Positions 28,763 to 42,249 are shown, counted from the stretch's first letter. The stretch is 64,000 nt of DNA from Pseudomonas viridiflava (GCF_900582195.1 NZ_UTHA01000001.1:1-64000); one strand, 5' to 3'. Translations and numbers: made by a program. Notes: generated by a model not told the origin, from the letters alone.

Positions 28763-31159
28763 TCAAACCTCACTCACCGGCACCCAAACATTCAGACTGG
28801 TGCCCTCCCCCGGCTCACTCTCCAGCGTCAATCGCCCGCCCATGATCAGCACCCGCTCGCGCATGCCAACCAGTCCAAACGAAGTCGGCCGACCGGTAGC
28901 GGCGACGAATCCTACGCCATCATCACTGACGGTCAGACACAATTCGTCGCCCGCAAGCTCCAGCGTCAGCTCCACAGTATGCGCCTGAGCATGGCGCATC
29001 ACATTGGTCAGCGCCTCCTGCAAAATCCGGAACAGGCCAGTCGCCTTGGCATCACTGAGCGCCGGCAGATTGTCCGGCACCTGCACCAGACACGGAATCT
29101 GCGTCCGCGCTTCAAACCGCCGCGCCTGCCATTCGATCGCCGACGCAATCCCGGCATCGAGAATCGGTGGCCGCAGCGCCGTCGCCACGTCGCGCACCAA
29201 CTGAAACAACTGGGCGATCAAGCGTTTCATGCTGTTGAGGCGTTCGTTAAGACCGGGATCAAGTTGTGCGTAGGCCAGTTCGCACATCGATGTTTCCAGT
29301 TTCAGCACCGTCAGCATCTGCCCCAACTCATCGTGAACCTCGCGGGCAATTCGCGCCTTCTCTTCCTCTCGCACGCTTTCAAGGTGAGCCGACAGTTCGC
29401 GCAGTTGCTCACGGGAGGCGGCCAGCTCCAGCTCGATACGCTTGCTCTCGGTAATGTCCCAGACGATGCCGTCCCACACGTAAGCGCCATCCTCCAGTTG
29501 CCGGGTGATCGCCTTGATCTCGGCCCAGCGCTGCTCGCCCTGACGCGTAAGGATTCGCCCCTGCCATGACCAGTCGCTGTCGGTGTCCAGCGCCTGATCC
29601 TGGGTTTGGTGGTAACTGGCCTTGTCATCGGGATGCACCAGGCTGCGCAGGCCCGTGTCGCGATGGGCCAGGGTGGCCGGGGCGTAACCGACCAGACTTT
29701 CGCTGCCCTCACTGATGTAGGCAAAGTCGATCTGCCCGGTCACCGGTGCCCGCTCCAGACGGAACACCAGCCCCGGCACGTTGGCGGCGATGCCTTGCAG
29801 ACGTGCCTCACTTTCCTGCAGCGCCGCCAGGGCGCGACGGCGCTCGGTGACGTCGGTGAGGTAAACCACCAGATACTCACTGTCACGAAAACGCAAGAAA
29901 CTCAGCGAGACATCCGCCGGCAAAACACTGCCATCGGCGCGCACGCAACTGGTTTCGAAACTCAGTGGCCCTTCTTCGCTGGCCCGTGCACGCTTCCACA
30001 GATTAAGCCAGCGATCCATGTGCAGCCCCGGCTCGAAGTCGATCAGGGGACGCTCGATCAGTCCGCCCGAGGGATAACCGAGCATGATTTCCGCCGCGCG
30101 ATTGGCGTAGCGCACATGGCTGTCCCAGTTGACCCAGAGGATGCCGACGGTGCTTTGATCGATGGAAAACTGCGTCAACCGCAGCGCTTCTTCGCTGGCC
30201 GCGCGCAAGGCGATGTCTTCCCGGGCGGCCAGCAATCGCTGTTCGAGACTGTGCTGTTGGCGGCGCTGCCAGAAAACGATCGCCACACAACTGAGCAGCA
30301 TCACTGCAAACAACAGACTGAGGTTTTGCCAGAAGCCGGGCGACTCCGACAGTCGCGGATATTTCGGTTGCAGCCATTGATTGTGCAGTTGCTCCAGATC
30401 CTTGGCCGGGATCGCACGCAGCGCACTTTGCACGATGCCCGCCAACTCTGGCCAATCGCGGCGTGAGCCGACACGCAGCAGTTGCGGCAGGCCGATATCA
30501 CCGACCACCACCAGTTCCGAGAACTCAGGTTCTACCGATAAGCGTCCGAGCTGGGCCTCGTCGACCACGGCATAGGCAGCCTGCTGACTCAACAGCAACT
30601 GCAAGGCCTGACGCTCCAGCGGCACACCTTGCAGGTTCAGATGCGGATAGTTGCCGCGCAGATAGTCAGCGGTGCTGCTGGGCATACGCACGGCGACGCG
30701 GACCTGGCTATCGAGCTTTTCCAGATCGACCACACCACTGGCCTTCTGCTCACTGACCACCAATTGCGGCACGCGCATGTACGGGTCGGAAAACTGCCAC
30801 AGACGCAACGCACTCGGGGTCTGGCTCAAGCCCGGAGCGATATCGACCTCGCCCTCGCGCACGGCGGTTTCCAGTTGCCCGAGGTCCTGAAAGTTGCGCC
30901 AGCTCAGCTCGACATTGAGCGCCTTGGCCAGCAACTTCATCAGCTCGACATTGGCCCCCGACAGCCGCTGCAAGCGCCGGTCGTATTGCGCATACGGCGC
31001 TTGCAACACCAGACCGACGCGCAATTCATTGTGTTGCGCCAGCCATTGCTGCTGGCTCGCCGACAACTGTGCAAGATGTGACGGCGGCGCAGGCGCCGCC
31101 CATCCCATCAAGGGAAAGCACAAACAGCCGATAACCCACAGGCAGCAAAATCGCTTCAT
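28763..31159 (-). CDS. agtS: Sensor histidine kinase AgtS
   Basis: 798-residue membrane sensor. Signal peptide (1-21), periplasmic SBP_bac_3-type ligand domain (about 30-265), one membrane span (NLSLLFAVMLLSCVAIVFW, about 280-298), two PAS/PAC domains, then a HisKA_3 dimerisation domain with the phospho-acceptor His in AREVHDELGQ (about residue 600) and an HATPase domain (EALTNVMRHAQ, DDGVGF, GLVGMRERV). Partner of AgtR. The periplasmic domain suggests direct amino-acid sensing. Start ATG at 31159 with GAGAC upstream, favoured over a TTG seven codons earlier. Confidence 0.86.
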   Translation of the reverse strand: MKRFCCLWVIGCLCFPLMGWAAPAPPSHLAQLSASQQQWLAQHNELRVGLVLQAPYAQYDRRLQRLSGANVELMKLLAKALNVELSWRNFQDLGQLETAVREGEVDIAPGLSQTPSALRLWQFSDPYMRVPQLVVSEQKASGVVDLEKLDSQVRVAVRMPSSTADYLRGNYPHLNLQGVPLERQALQLLLSQQAAYAVVDEAQLGRLSVEPEFSELVVVGDIGLPQLLRVGSRRDWPELAGIVQSALRAIPAKDLEQLHNQWLQPKYPRLSESPGFWQNLSLLFAVMLLSCVAIVFWQRRQQHSLEQRLLAAREDIALRAASEEALRLTQFSIDQSTVGILWVNWDSHVRYANRAAEIMLGYPSGGLIERPLIDFEPGLHMDRWLNLWKRARASEEGPLSFETSCVRADGSVLPADVSLSFLRFRDSEYLVVYLTDVTERRRALAALQESEARLQGIAANVPGLVFRLERAPVTGQIDFAYISEGSESLVGYAPATLAHRDTGLRSLVHPDDKASYHQTQDQALDTDSDWSWQGRILTRQGEQRWAEIKAITRQLEDGAYVWDGIVWDITESKRIELELAASREQLRELSAHLESVREEEKARIAREVHDELGQMLTVLKLETSMCELAYAQLDPGLNERLNSMKRLIAQLFQLVRDVATALRPPILDAGIASAIEWQARRFEARTQIPCLVQVPDNLPALSDAKATGLFRILQEALTNVMRHAQAHTVELTLELAGDELCLTVSDDGVGFVAATGRPTSFGLVGMRERVLIMGGRLTLESEPGEGTSLNVWVPVSEV

Positions 31160-31232
31160 TGAAGTCTCATACACTGACAAATTCTGACCAACCCATTAGG
31201 CTGCCGGGATACTTTCTGGCCTGGAATAACCG

Positions 31233-32216
31233 ATGCCCTCTGTTTACCGCCTGGCAATGCCAGCATTGTGCCTGTCGCTGATCCTGCCTTGTGCGTTTTC
31301 CGTCAACGCCGCTGACCCCGCCCCTGCGGCGGAAAAACCGGCAGAAGAAAAACCGGTCGAACGCCAGCCATTGCTTGAGCGTAGTCAGGAAGAGGCCGCC
31401 GCACTGCAACGTAAAGTCCCGGCGCAAGAACAGCAACAGTTGCAAGCCGGCAGCGACACCTTCCTCGCCCTGTGGAAACCGGCCAACACCGCCGAACCCA
31501 AAGGCGCGGTGATCATCATCCCTGGCGCTGGCGAAACCGCTGACTGGCCGCAGGCGATCGGCCCATTGCGACAAAAACTGCCTAACGCCGACTGGAGCAG
31601 CCTGAGCATCACGCTGCCTGATCTGCAAAGCGATGCCATCGCACCGCGAGTGATCGAGCCTGCCGCCGCGCCGAAAGCGCCGGAAGCCGGGAGCAAGGAT
31701 GCAACCACCGCGCAGCCGATCGAGCAAGCCGCTGGCGGTGAAGCCGAAGTGGCTGATCAAGTGGTCGCCGAAACCACTGAAGAGCAGTCCAAGGCTGACG
31801 CCGAGCGAATCTTCGCGCGCATCGACGCGGCGATTGCCTACGCCGAGCAACAGAGCGTGCGCAGCATTGTCGTGCTTGGACACGGCACCGGCGCCTATTG
31901 GGCCGCACGCTACCTGAGCGAAAAACAAACTTCGCAGGTCGAGAAACTTGTCATGGTTGATGTGCAGACACCGACCAAGGCCAAACCGGCGCTGGTAGAA
32001 CTGACGCCGACGCTGAAATTGCCGACCGTGGATATTTTCTACATGGACAAGCCGCTGGATCGCAACGCCGCGCTGGAGCGCATGCAGGCGAGCAAGCGCT
32101 TGAAGACATCGGCGTTCAGCCAGGTCGCGCTCAAGGCTTTGCCGGATAACAAGGCTGAACAGGAGCAGTTGTTCCGCCGGGTGCGGGGCTGGTTGAATCC
32201 GCAGAATCCGGACTGA
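31233..32216 (+). CDS. DUF3530 alpha/beta-hydrolase-like secreted protein
   Basis: 327 residues. Signal peptide (1-27, ending SVNAA), then a Pro/Ala/Glu-rich linker and an alpha/beta-hydrolase-like core with a GHGTG turn (VVLGHGTGAYWAARYL, about 212-227) in place of the usual GxSxG nucleophile elbow, so classical serine hydrolase activity is doubtful. An Ala/Glu-rich insert lies at about 145-185. DUF3530 proteins have no assigned role. Divergent from agtS. Confidence 0.7.
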   Translation: MPSVYRLAMPALCLSLILPCAFSVNAADPAPAAEKPAEEKPVERQPLLERSQEEAAALQRKVPAQEQQQLQAGSDTFLALWKPANTAEPKGAVIIIPGAGETADWPQAIGPLRQKLPNADWSSLSITLPDLQSDAIAPRVIEPAAAPKAPEAGSKDATTAQPIEQAAGGEAEVADQVVAETTEEQSKADAERIFARIDAAIAYAEQQSVRSIVVLGHGTGAYWAARYLSEKQTSQVEKLVMVDVQTPTKAKPALVELTPTLKLPTVDIFYMDKPLDRNAALERMQASKRLKTSAFSQVALKALPDNKAEQEQLFRRVRGWLNPQNPD

Positions 32217-32240
32217 ACGAATAAGACCGAGGCGCCCTCA

Positions 32241-32325
32241 TTCGCGAGCAAGCTCGCTCCCACACTTGATCGCGTTCCCTGAGTTGGAATGCGTTCGAAT
32301 GTGGGAGCGAGCTTGCTCGCGAAGG
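32241..32325. repeat. Pair of inverted REP elements
   Basis: Copies at 32241-32264 and 32301-32325 in opposite orientation, 36 bp apart, between the convergent DUF3530 and djlA genes. Confidence 0.85.
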
Positions 32326-32354
32326 GGCCATCACCGCCAACACAGCTCTAACGA

Positions 32355-33122
32355 CTAGCGAAAATCCCGCCGCTCACGAATCAATGTGTAGGCATTGTGC
32401 AATTCGCGCGTACGCTCAGTCGCCTCACGCACCTGTGCTGGCGTCGCCCCCGTACCGGCAATCTTGTCCGGATGATGACGACTGAGCAGGCGCCGATAAG
32501 CCCGTTTGATCTGTGCCGGCTCGCTGGACGCTGACACTCCGAGCAAACGCATCGCTTCCTGATAGCTCACCGCTGCACTGACAATCGGTCGCTTGCCCGG
32601 CTCGTAATCACTGGCCAATGCCTGCACCTGATGCGACGTCCAGCCCAGCCACTTGCCCCACTGCACTAACAATTCCCGCTCGCTGACGCCCGCGCGACCA
32701 TCGGCCCAGACCATCCGCCAACACGCCCGCAACACACCTTCGGCCGCATGGGGTTGCGCGCTCAGACGTCGCAGATAGCCGCGCAGATTGTCATTCTCCG
32801 ACTTGCCGCGGTTGAACGCAGCAATGGCCCGGCGTGTCGCCGGCTCACTCATCTCCAGCGCACGCATCTCGTTGCGCGCCTGCTGGATATGCCCGTCGGT
32901 GACCCGACCGTCACTCTTGGCCAGGCGCCCGAGCAACACAAACAACAGTTCGTCGTTGCGCAACATCGGCCGACCGCCGAGCTTTTCCCGCAAGTGTCCC
33001 CAGCTCTGCAGGTGCAGACGCCGATCCAGCGCCTGTCCCAACAATGCCCCAAGCATGGCCCCCGGAATGCTGGCGATCGCAAAACCCGCTCCGGCTCCAA
33101 TCAGAGTCCCTGGCCACAACAT
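32355..33122 (-). CDS. djlA: DnaJ-like membrane co-chaperone DjlA
   Basis: 255-residue type III J-protein. A glycine-rich N-terminal membrane segment (about 4-30), a TerB-like helical domain (about 55-180) and a C-terminal J-domain with the HPD motif in RRLLSRHHPDKIAG (about 218-231). It should recruit DnaK to the inner membrane. It ends a run amgK-murU-djlA on the minus strand, 1 bp from murU. Confidence 0.87.
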   Translation of the reverse strand: MLWPGTLIGAGAGFAIASIPGAMLGALLGQALDRRLHLQSWGHLREKLGGRPMLRNDELLFVLLGRLAKSDGRVTDGHIQQARNEMRALEMSEPATRRAIAAFNRGKSENDNLRGYLRRLSAQPHAAEGVLRACWRMVWADGRAGVSERELLVQWGKWLGWTSHQVQALASDYEPGKRPIVSAAVSYQEAMRLLGVSASSEPAQIKRAYRRLLSRHHPDKIAGTGATPAQVREATERTRELHNAYTLIRERRDFR

Positions 33123-33123
33123 G

Positions 33124-34811
<1,688 letters not shown>

Positions 34812-34941
34812 TGCAAGGGTCTCCGACGGCGCTAGCCGTCAAGCGGGTCATGCTTTATTATCCAGCATCTTTTTCAGACCATCGAGAGGCGTGCGGCCCA
34901 CACCGCGGGCAGATGGCACGCAGGAAGCCCGGACTAATAAG

Positions 34942-37743
34942 ATGGCATTGAAATCCCCCGCGTTTCGTAAAAAATTTCCGTTGTTGGTAACCGGCAGTCT
35001 GCTGGCTATGCAACCTCTGGCCAGTCAATTCGTTGTTGCCGCCGAGCAGTATGACTGCTCCGTCTCGGCTTCGGGTGGTTGGGCCTGTGCGCCCAAATCA
35101 ACCGCTGCTGCGTTGCCGCCGCGCCCAGTGCATGACGGCAGTGCCGTCAGCGCTACCGGCGAAGCCGCGACCGAGAACGGTTCGGTTGCCGACACAGCCC
35201 CTAAAACGGCGCTGGTCACCGAAGCCAAGGGCCGCGGTCTGAAATCCCGTAGCGAAGACTTCAGTCACCTCGACTGGGTTCCGCGCGAGAAGCTCACCGC
35301 CGCTCAATTGGCCGAGACCGGGCCTTACTGCTCTGGTGCCTATATCGAACCGATTCGTCCTGGCATGAATGACAAGACGAACAAAAGCGATGCTCCGACC
35401 TTTATCGGCGCAAAAGCCTCGCGCTATAACACCGATGATCAAGTCGGTACGCTGGCCGGTGATGTTGTCCTGCGCCAGGGCAGCATGCAGGTCGAATCCG
35501 ACGAGGCCAGCCTGTATCAGGCCGAGAGCCGCGCCGAACTCAATGGCGATGTGCGTATCCGTGACAACGGTGCGCTGATCGTCGGCGACCACGCCGATGT
35601 GCAGCTCGACACCGGTGAAGCCAAGGTCGACAACGCCGAATACGTGATGCACAAATCGCGTATCCGCGGTAACGCGCTGTACGCCAAGCGTGCCGAGAAC
35701 GCGATCATTCGCTTGAAGGACGGCACGTACACCACGTGCGAACCGAACAGCAACGCCTGGCAGCTCAAGGGCAACAACATCACCTTGAACCCGGCCACCG
35801 GCTTCGGTACCGCGACCAACGTGACGCTACGCGTCAAAGACATTCCGATTCTGTACACGCCGTACATCTACTTCCCGATCGACGACCGTCGTCAGTCGGG
35901 CTTCCTGCCGCCGACCATTGGCAGCGGCAGCGACACCGGCTTCATGCTGGTTACACCGTACTACTTCAACCTGGCACCGAACTACGACGCCACGTTGTAC
36001 CCGCGCTACATGAGCAAGCGTGGCATGTTGGTGGAAGGTGAGTTCCGTTACCTGACCAAGTCAAGCGAAGGTCAGTTCGGTGCAGCGTATCTCAATGACG
36101 AAGACGATGATCGCAAGCGTCAGTCCGACTACAACGAGACTCGCTACATGTACAACTGGCAGCACAAGGGCGGTCTCGACTCCCGCGTGCTCACCCAGGT
36201 TGACTACACCAAGATCAGCGATCCTTATTACTTCCAGGATCTGCAGACCGATCAGATTGGTGTGAAATCCGAAGACTTCGTCAATCAGCAGGGTTCGGTT
36301 ACCTATCGTGGTGACAGCTACACGGCTCGCCTGAATGCTCAGGCCTATCAGCTGGCGACCGTTTCGAACATCACGCCTTACGACCGTCTGCCGCAGATCA
36401 CCTTCAACGGTCAACTGCCGTATCACCCGGAAGGCTTGAATTTCGATTACGAGACCGAGCTGGTCCGTTTCGACCGTGATCTGAGAAGTGGCACTTTTGT
36501 ACAGGAAGACGGCGTGACGACCGAGCCGCGCCTGGACAACAACATTACAGGTCTGGCACGCGCCAATGGCGACCGGTTGAATCTGAAGCCGGGTGTCAGC
36601 CTGCCGATGAACTGGACTTATGGCTTCCTGAAGCCATCGCTCAAGTACCAGTACACCCAGTACCAGCTGGATCTGGACAACACCGGTAAATCGCAGATCG
36701 ATGCAATGTCGCCGGAGGACCGCAACCTCTACGGCAAGTTCGACAGTAACCAGAACCGTGGTGTACCGATTGCCAGCATCGACAGCGGCCTTTACTTCGA
36801 CCGCAACACGTCCTTCTTCGGCAAGAACTACCGCCAGACCCTGGAACCACGTCTGTTCTATCTCTATGTACCCGAGAAGGACCAGTCGGATATTCCGGTG
36901 TTCGACACCAGCGAATACACCTTCAACTACGCGTCGTTGTTCCGTGACAACCGCTTCTCCGGCTCCGACCGTGTCGGCGACGAGAACAAGCTGTCGCTGG
37001 GCGTGACCAGCCGCTGGATTGAAGACGACGGTTTCGAACGTCAACGCATCAGTGTCGGCCAGGCTCTGTACTTCAAGGATCGCGAAGTTCAACTGCCAGG
37101 CATCGATGCCAAAACCCGTGACGACGCGAAATCCAACGTTTCGCCATATGCACTGGAATACGAATACCGCTGGAACCGCGATTGGCGCACCACGGCCGAC
37201 TACAACTGGGACCCGGACAGCCGCAGCCCGCGTTCCGGCAGCGCGATGTTCCACTACCAGCCTGAAGACAACCCGAACAAGGTTATCAACGCCGGCTATC
37301 GCTATCGCAACGACCAGGTTCGTTTCGACCAGAACACCGGCAAATGGTCGGTGGGTGGTGGTGACTATGGCACTCCGGGCACTCCGGGCTACGTGAAGGA
37401 CTACTACAAGATCCAGCAGCATGACTTCTCGGTCATCTGGCCGATCGTTCCACAGTGGAACGCGATCAGCCGCTGGCAGTACGACTACAACCGTAACCGT
37501 ACCCTGGAAGCCTTCGGTGGTTTCGAGTACGACAACTGCTGCTGGAAACTGCGCCTGATCAACCGTTACTGGGTTTCCTATGACGAGTTCAGTCAGGAAG
37601 CTCCGCAAAACGAAAAAGGCGACCATGGCGTCTTCCTCCAAATTGTTCTGAAGGGACTCGGCGGCCTCACCGGCGCCAAGGTAGAGAGCTTCCTCGACAA
37701 AGGCATTCAAGGTTATCGTGAACGTGAAGACCAAGCTTTCTGA
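34942..37743 (+). CDS. lptD: LPS-assembly outer membrane protein LptD
   Basis: 933-residue beta-barrel that inserts LPS into the outer leaflet with LptE. Signal peptide (about 1-33), a Pseudomonas-type extended N-terminal region, the LptA-like domain (about 150-270, e.g. [15 protein letters not shown]) and a long barrel. Cysteines for the inter-domain disulfides are visible: C39 and C49 near the mature N-terminus and the pair C866-C867. The start is the ATG at 34942 (MALKSPAF). The 3' end overlaps surA by 26 bp. Confidence 0.95.
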   Translation: MALKSPAFRKKFPLLVTGSLLAMQPLASQFVVAAEQYDCSVSASGGWACAPKSTAAALPPRPVHDGSAVSATGEAATENGSVADTAPKTALVTEAKGRGLKSRSEDFSHLDWVPREKLTAAQLAETGPYCSGAYIEPIRPGMNDKTNKSDAPTFIGAKASRYNTDDQVGTLAGDVVLRQGSMQVESDEASLYQAESRAELNGDVRIRDNGALIVGDHADVQLDTGEAKVDNAEYVMHKSRIRGNALYAKRAENAIIRLKDGTYTTCEPNSNAWQLKGNNITLNPATGFGTATNVTLRVKDIPILYTPYIYFPIDDRRQSGFLPPTIGSGSDTGFMLVTPYYFNLAPNYDATLYPRYMSKRGMLVEGEFRYLTKSSEGQFGAAYLNDEDDDRKRQSDYNETRYMYNWQHKGGLDSRVLTQVDYTKISDPYYFQDLQTDQIGVKSEDFVNQQGSVTYRGDSYTARLNAQAYQLATVSNITPYDRLPQITFNGQLPYHPEGLNFDYETELVRFDRDLRSGTFVQEDGVTTEPRLDNNITGLARANGDRLNLKPGVSLPMNWTYGFLKPSLKYQYTQYQLDLDNTGKSQIDAMSPEDRNLYGKFDSNQNRGVPIASIDSGLYFDRNTSFFGKNYRQTLEPRLFYLYVPEKDQSDIPVFDTSEYTFNYASLFRDNRFSGSDRVGDENKLSLGVTSRWIEDDGFERQRISVGQALYFKDREVQLPGIDAKTRDDAKSNVSPYALEYEYRWNRDWRTTADYNWDPDSRSPRSGSAMFHYQPEDNPNKVINAGYRYRNDQVRFDQNTGKWSVGGGDYGTPGTPGYVKDYYKIQQHDFSVIWPIVPQWNAISRWQYDYNRNRTLEAFGGFEYDNCCWKLRLINRYWVSYDEFSQEAPQNEKGDHGVFLQIVLKGLGGLTGAKVESFLDKGIQGYREREDQAF

Positions 37744-39040
37744 TTGTCTGCGCCCGCTGATGCTGGGCGCGCTGTTCCTGGGTACTGCGGCGAACGCCGC
37801 AGTACAGTCCATCGACAAAGTGGTAGCGATCGTCGACAACGACGTGGTCATGCAGAGTCAACTGGACCAGCGCGTCCACGAAGTGCAGCAGACCATCGCC
37901 AAACGTGGCGGCGGCTTGCCGCCTCCTGGCGTGCTGGATCAACAGGTGCTCGAGCGCCTGATCGTCGAAAACCTGCAACTGCAGATCGGCGACCGCTCCG
38001 GCATCCGCATCACCGATGAAGAACTGAACCAGGCGGTCGGCACCATTGCCCAGCGCAACAACATGTCGGTTGAGCAGTTCCGCGCCGCTCTGGCTCGCGA
38101 CGGTCTGTCCTACGACGACGCCCGTGACCAGATCAAGCGCGAAATGATCATCAGCCGTGTGCGTCAGCGCCGCGTGGCAGAGCGCATTCAGGTCTCCGAG
38201 CAGGAAGTGAAGAACTTCCTCGCCTCCGACCTGGGCAAAATGCAACTGTCCGAAGAACTGCACCTGGCCAACATCCTGATCCCGACGCCGGAAAGCGCCA
38301 ACTCTGACGCGATTCAGAGCGCTGCCCGTCAGGCCATGGACGTTTATCAGCAACTCAAGCAAGGCGCTGACTTCGGCCAGATGGCCGTTGCCAAATCCGG
38401 CAGCGACAACGCTCTGGAAGGCGGCGACATGGGCTGGCGTAAAGCCGCGCAACTGCCACCGCCGTTCGACCGTGAGTTGAGCAGCATGGCCGTCGGCGAC
38501 ATCACTCAGCCGGCACGCACTCCGGGCGGTTTCATCATCCTGAAGCTGCTGGCCAAACGCGGCGGCGAAGCGCAGATGCGTGACGAAGTGCATGTTCGCC
38601 ACATTCTGGTGAAGCCAAGCCCGATTCGCGACGAAGCCAAGACCAAAGCCCTGGTGCAATCGCTGTATGAGCGCATCCTGGCCGGTGAAGATTTCGCCAC
38701 TCTGGCGAAAAGCTACTCCGAAGACCCGGGTTCTGCTCTCAACGGCGGCGACCTGAACTGGATCGACCCGAACGCATTGGTACCGGAATTCCGCGAAGTG
38801 ATGGCCAAGACTCCACAAGGTCAACTGTCCAAGCCATTCCAGACTCAATATGGCTGGCACGTTCTGGAAGTCCTTGGCCGTCGCGCCACTGACAGCACCG
38901 AACAGGCCCGCGAGCAGCAAGCCATGACCGTACTGCGTAACCGCAAATACGACGAAGAGCTGCAAACCTGGCTGCGTCAGATCCGTGACGAAGCGTACGT
39001 AGAGATCAAACTCCCTGGTGCAGACCAGGCAGCGCAGTGA
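37718..39040 (+). CDS. surA: Periplasmic chaperone and peptidyl-prolyl isomerase SurA
   Basis: Escorts outer-membrane proteins, LptD among them, through the periplasm. 440 residues: signal peptide (about 1-28, ending ANAAV), the N-terminal chaperone domain, and two parvulin domains (about 170-275 and 285-385; second ends [13 protein letters not shown]). I start at GTG 37718, with AAGG six bases upstream; GTG two codons later is also possible. Overlap with lptD implies coupled translation of chaperone and client. Confidence 0.93.
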   Translation: MNVKTKLSDCLRPLMLGALFLGTAANAAVQSIDKVVAIVDNDVVMQSQLDQRVHEVQQTIAKRGGGLPPPGVLDQQVLERLIVENLQLQIGDRSGIRITDEELNQAVGTIAQRNNMSVEQFRAALARDGLSYDDARDQIKREMIISRVRQRRVAERIQVSEQEVKNFLASDLGKMQLSEELHLANILIPTPESANSDAIQSAARQAMDVYQQLKQGADFGQMAVAKSGSDNALEGGDMGWRKAAQLPPPFDRELSSMAVGDITQPARTPGGFIILKLLAKRGGEAQMRDEVHVRHILVKPSPIRDEAKTKALVQSLYERILAGEDFATLAKSYSEDPGSALNGGDLNWIDPNALVPEFREVMAKTPQGQLSKPFQTQYGWHVLEVLGRRATDSTEQAREQQAMTVLRNRKYDEELQTWLRQIRDEAYVEIKLPGADQAAQ

Positions 39041-40026
39041 AACCCCAGCGTTTCGCGCTGACACCCGGCGAACCAGCCGGCATCGGTCCCGACCTGTGCC
39101 TGCTGCTCGCCTCGCAAGCCCAGCCACATCCCCTGATTGCCATCACCAGCCGCGACCTGCTCCTGGAGCGGGCCGCGCAGCTGGGGCTGGCTGTCACTTT
39201 GCTGGATGTTGCGCCTCATCACTGGCCGGACGCTCCGGCGCCCGCCAACAGCCTGTACGTCTGGGATACGCCGCTCAACGCCCCCGTGGTGGCCGGGCAA
39301 CTGGACAAGGCCAATGCGGCTTTCGTTCTCGAAACCCTGACCCGCGCCGGCAACGGCTGCCTCAACGGCGACTTCGCCGGGATGATCACCGCGCCTGTAC
39401 ACAAGGGCGTGATCAACGAGTCGGGCATCGCGTTCTCCGGACACACCGAATTCCTCGCCGACCTGACTCAGACCGCCCAAGTGGTGATGATGCTCGCCAC
39501 CCGCGGTTTGCGCGTGGCACTGGTCACCACTCACCTGCCTCTACGGGAGATTGCCGATGCAATCACACCCGAACGGCTGGAGCGAGTGACTCGGATCCTG
39601 CACAGCGACCTGCAAAACAAATTCGGCATCGCCCGACCACGCATCCTGGTCTGCGGGCTCAACCCGCACGCCGGTGAAGGCGGACACCTGGGCCATGAAG
39701 AAATCGACATCATTGAACCGACATTAGAGCGCCTGCGCGGCGAGGGCATGGACCTTCGTGGCCCGCTGCCTGCCGACACTCTGTTTACCCCCAAATATCT
39801 GGAGCACTGCGACGCAGTGCTGGCGATGTACCACGACCAGGGCTTGCCTGTGCTCAAGTACAAAGGCTTCGGCGCTGCCGTCAACGTGACCTTGGGTCTG
39901 CCGATCATCCGCACGTCGGTCGATCACGGCACTGCCCTGGATCTGGCCGGCAGCGGCAAGATCGACACCGGCAGCCTGCAAGTCGCCCTGGAAACCGCCT
40001 ACCAGATGGCCGAGACCCGTTTATGA
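39037..40026 (+). CDS. pdxA: 4-hydroxythreonine-4-phosphate dehydrogenase
   Basis: NAD-dependent enzyme of pyridoxal 5'-phosphate synthesis. 329 residues. [12 protein letters not shown] is the N-terminal signature; metal-binding histidines appear in [24 protein letters not shown] and AMYHDQGLP. The GTG start at 39037 overlaps the surA stop (GTGA), and its own stop overlaps the rsmA start (ATGA). Confidence 0.96.
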   Translation: MKPQRFALTPGEPAGIGPDLCLLLASQAQPHPLIAITSRDLLLERAAQLGLAVTLLDVAPHHWPDAPAPANSLYVWDTPLNAPVVAGQLDKANAAFVLETLTRAGNGCLNGDFAGMITAPVHKGVINESGIAFSGHTEFLADLTQTAQVVMMLATRGLRVALVTTHLPLREIADAITPERLERVTRILHSDLQNKFGIARPRILVCGLNPHAGEGGHLGHEEIDIIEPTLERLRGEGMDLRGPLPADTLFTPKYLEHCDAVLAMYHDQGLPVLKYKGFGAAVNVTLGLPIIRTSVDHGTALDLAGSGKIDTGSLQVALETAYQMAETRL

Positions 40027-40841
40027 CCGAGCAATACCAACACAAGGCGCGCAAACGCTTTGGCCAGAACTTCCTGCATGATGCCGGCGTTATCGACCGC
40101 ATCCTGCGCTCCATCAGCGCCAAGTCCGAAGACCGCCTGCTGGAAATCGGCCCGGGCCAGGGCGCACTGACCGCCGGCCTGCTGTCCTCCGGCGCACAAC
40201 TCGACGTAGTGGAGCTGGACAAGGATCTGATCCCGATCCTCAACCAGCAGTTTGCCGGCAAGAGCAACTTCAACCTGCATCAGGGCGATGCGCTGAAGTT
40301 CGACTTCAATAGCCTGAACGCCGCGCCGAACAGCCTGCGTGTAGTCGGCAACCTGCCGTACAACATCTCGACGCCGCTGATTTTTCATTTGCTGAACAAT
40401 GCCGGCATCATTCGCGACATGCACTTCATGCTGCAGAAAGAAGTGGTCGAGCGCCTGGCCGCAGGACCGGGCGGCGGTGACTGGGGTCGTCTGTCGATCA
40501 TGGTTCAATATCACTGCCGCGTAGAACACCTGTTCAATGTCGGCCCGGGCGCTTTCAACCCGCCGCCGAAAGTCGACTCGGCGATCGTTCGCCTGGTGCC
40601 GCACGCCGTGCTGCCGCACCCGGCCAAGGATCACAAGCTGCTGGAGCGCGTTGTGCGCGAAGCGTTCAACCAACGCCGTAAAACCTTGCGCAACACCCTC
40701 AAGCAATTGCTCAGCAACGCTGAAATCGAAGCCGCCGGCGTGGATGGCAGCCTGCGTCCGGAGCAACTGGATCTGGCCGCGTTCGTACGTCTGGCCGACC
40801 AGCTCGCGGTACAAGTCCCGGCCTCCCCCGCCGCCGACTGA
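40023..40841 (+). CDS. rsmA: 16S rRNA dimethyladenosine transferase
   Basis: Dimethylates A1518 and A1519 of 16S rRNA (KsgA). 272 residues with RFGQNFLHD (14-22), SAM motif [11 protein letters not shown], and the adenine-binding motif NLPYNIST. It starts within the pdxA stop codon and is followed by 113 bp before apaG. Confidence 0.97.
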   Translation: MTEQYQHKARKRFGQNFLHDAGVIDRILRSISAKSEDRLLEIGPGQGALTAGLLSSGAQLDVVELDKDLIPILNQQFAGKSNFNLHQGDALKFDFNSLNAAPNSLRVVGNLPYNISTPLIFHLLNNAGIIRDMHFMLQKEVVERLAAGPGGGDWGRLSIMVQYHCRVEHLFNVGPGAFNPPPKVDSAIVRLVPHAVLPHPAKDHKLLERVVREAFNQRRKTLRNTLKQLLSNAEIEAAGVDGSLRPEQLDLAAFVRLADQLAVQVPASPAAD

Positions 40842-40954
40842 TAACCGATGAACGCTATCGGGCAGGACGCCACTCTGGTTTACTGCCCGATACTTGCCTA
40901 GACTGATTCCCCATCAGCTACGCCCCGCGTTCCGCTTCGTTTAAGGCCCTTTGC

Positions 40955-41335
40955 ATGTCCGATTCCCGTTACCAGGTCGATGTCAGTGTCGTTACGCGCT
41001 ATCTGGCAGAACAATCGCAACCCGAGCACGACCGCTTCGCCTTCGCCTACACCATCACTGTGCAGAACAATGGCGAGCTACCGGCTCGACTGATGTCGCG
41101 GCATTGGGTGATCACTGACGGTGACGGGCATGAAGAGCAAGTCCGCGGCGCCGGCGTCGTGGGTCAGCAACCGTTGATTGACGTTGGCCAAAGCCACACC
41201 TACAGCAGCGGGACGGTAATGACCACCAAGGTCGGCACCATGCAGGGCACCTACGAAATGGTTGCCGACGATGGCAAACATTTCGACGCCATCATCAAAC
41301 CTTTCCGTCTGGCGGTGCCCGGAGCCCTGCACTGA
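40955..41335 (+). CDS. apaG: ApaG/CorD domain protein
   Basis: 126-residue all-beta ApaG protein. The family pattern [20 protein letters not shown] and the GxGVVGQQP...YSSGT region are clear. Function is not settled. It shares one base with apaH (TGATG) and is the usual partner of apaH and rsmA in proteobacteria. Confidence 0.94.
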   Translation: MSDSRYQVDVSVVTRYLAEQSQPEHDRFAFAYTITVQNNGELPARLMSRHWVITDGDGHEEQVRGAGVVGQQPLIDVGQSHTYSSGTVMTTKVGTMQGTYEMVADDGKHFDAIIKPFRLAVPGALH

Positions 41336-42216
41336 TGACGACGTATGCCGTCGGCGACCTGCAAGGCTGCCTCGAACCGCTCAAGTGCCTGCTAAAGCAA
41401 GTGGCATTCGACCCGACACTCGATCGTCTGTGGCTGGTCGGCGATCTGGTCAACCGTGGCCCGCAATCGCTGGAAACCCTGCGCTTTTTGTATGGCATGC
41501 GCGAGTCGCTGGTCTGCGTGCTTGGTAACCATGACCTGCATTTGCTGGCCGCGGCTAGAAATATCGAGCGCTTGAAGAAGTCCGATACCCTGCGCGAGAT
41601 TCTCGAAGCGCCGGACAGCGCCGAACTGCTGGAATGGGTGCGGCAACAAAAGCTCATGCACTACGACGAGCAGCGCGATGTCGCCATGGTCCACGCTGGC
41701 ATTCCACCTCAGTGGTCACTGCGTCGCGCCTTGAAGTGCGCAGACGAGGTCGAGACCGCCCTGCGTGACGACAACCTGTTGCCCGCCTACCTCGACGGCA
41801 TGTACGGCAACGAGCCGGCGAAGTGGGACAACGACCTCAAAGGTGTGGCCCGCCTGCGCGTTATCACCAACTATTTCACGCGGATGCGCTTCTGCACCGC
41901 CGAAGGCAAGCTCGACCTCAAGAGCAAGGAAGGTCTCGACACCGCCCCGCCCGGCTACAAACCGTGGTTCCAGCACCGGGACCGCAAGACCAAAGGCTTG
42001 CGCATCATCTTCGGCCACTGGGCGGCACTCGAAGGCAATATCCATGAGCCGGGCATTTCGGCACTGGACACCGGTTGCGTCTGGGGCGGCAGTTTGACCC
42101 TGATGAATGTCGACAGCGGCGAGCGGCTGTCATGCAAATGCGATGAACACGGCGGCCTCGCCCCGACCGTCGCACCACTTATCTCCGAAACTTCGCCAGT
42201 CAGCGTCCCGCGTTAG
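41335..42216 (+). CDS. apaH: Diadenosine tetraphosphatase, symmetrical
   Basis: Hydrolyses Ap4A to two ADP and, in E. coli, removes Np4 caps from RNA. 293 residues with calcineurin-type metallophosphatase motifs GDLQGC (7-12), [16 protein letters not shown] (about 64-71) and HAGIPPQW. Slightly longer at the C-terminus than in E. coli. Confidence 0.96.
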   Translation: MTTYAVGDLQGCLEPLKCLLKQVAFDPTLDRLWLVGDLVNRGPQSLETLRFLYGMRESLVCVLGNHDLHLLAAARNIERLKKSDTLREILEAPDSAELLEWVRQQKLMHYDEQRDVAMVHAGIPPQWSLRRALKCADEVETALRDDNLLPAYLDGMYGNEPAKWDNDLKGVARLRVITNYFTRMRFCTAEGKLDLKSKEGLDTAPPGYKPWFQHRDRKTKGLRIIFGHWAALEGNIHEPGISALDTGCVWGGSLTLMNVDSGERLSCKCDEHGGLAPTVAPLISETSPVSVPR

Positions 42217-42249
42217 ACTGCGCTTTCAGCCGAGCAACAGGAACCCGCC

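Noticed and set aside
36061..37851. 596-codon minus-strand frame opposite lptD/surA
   Set aside because: Antisense frame created by codon bias of lptD; Val-rich sequence without domains.
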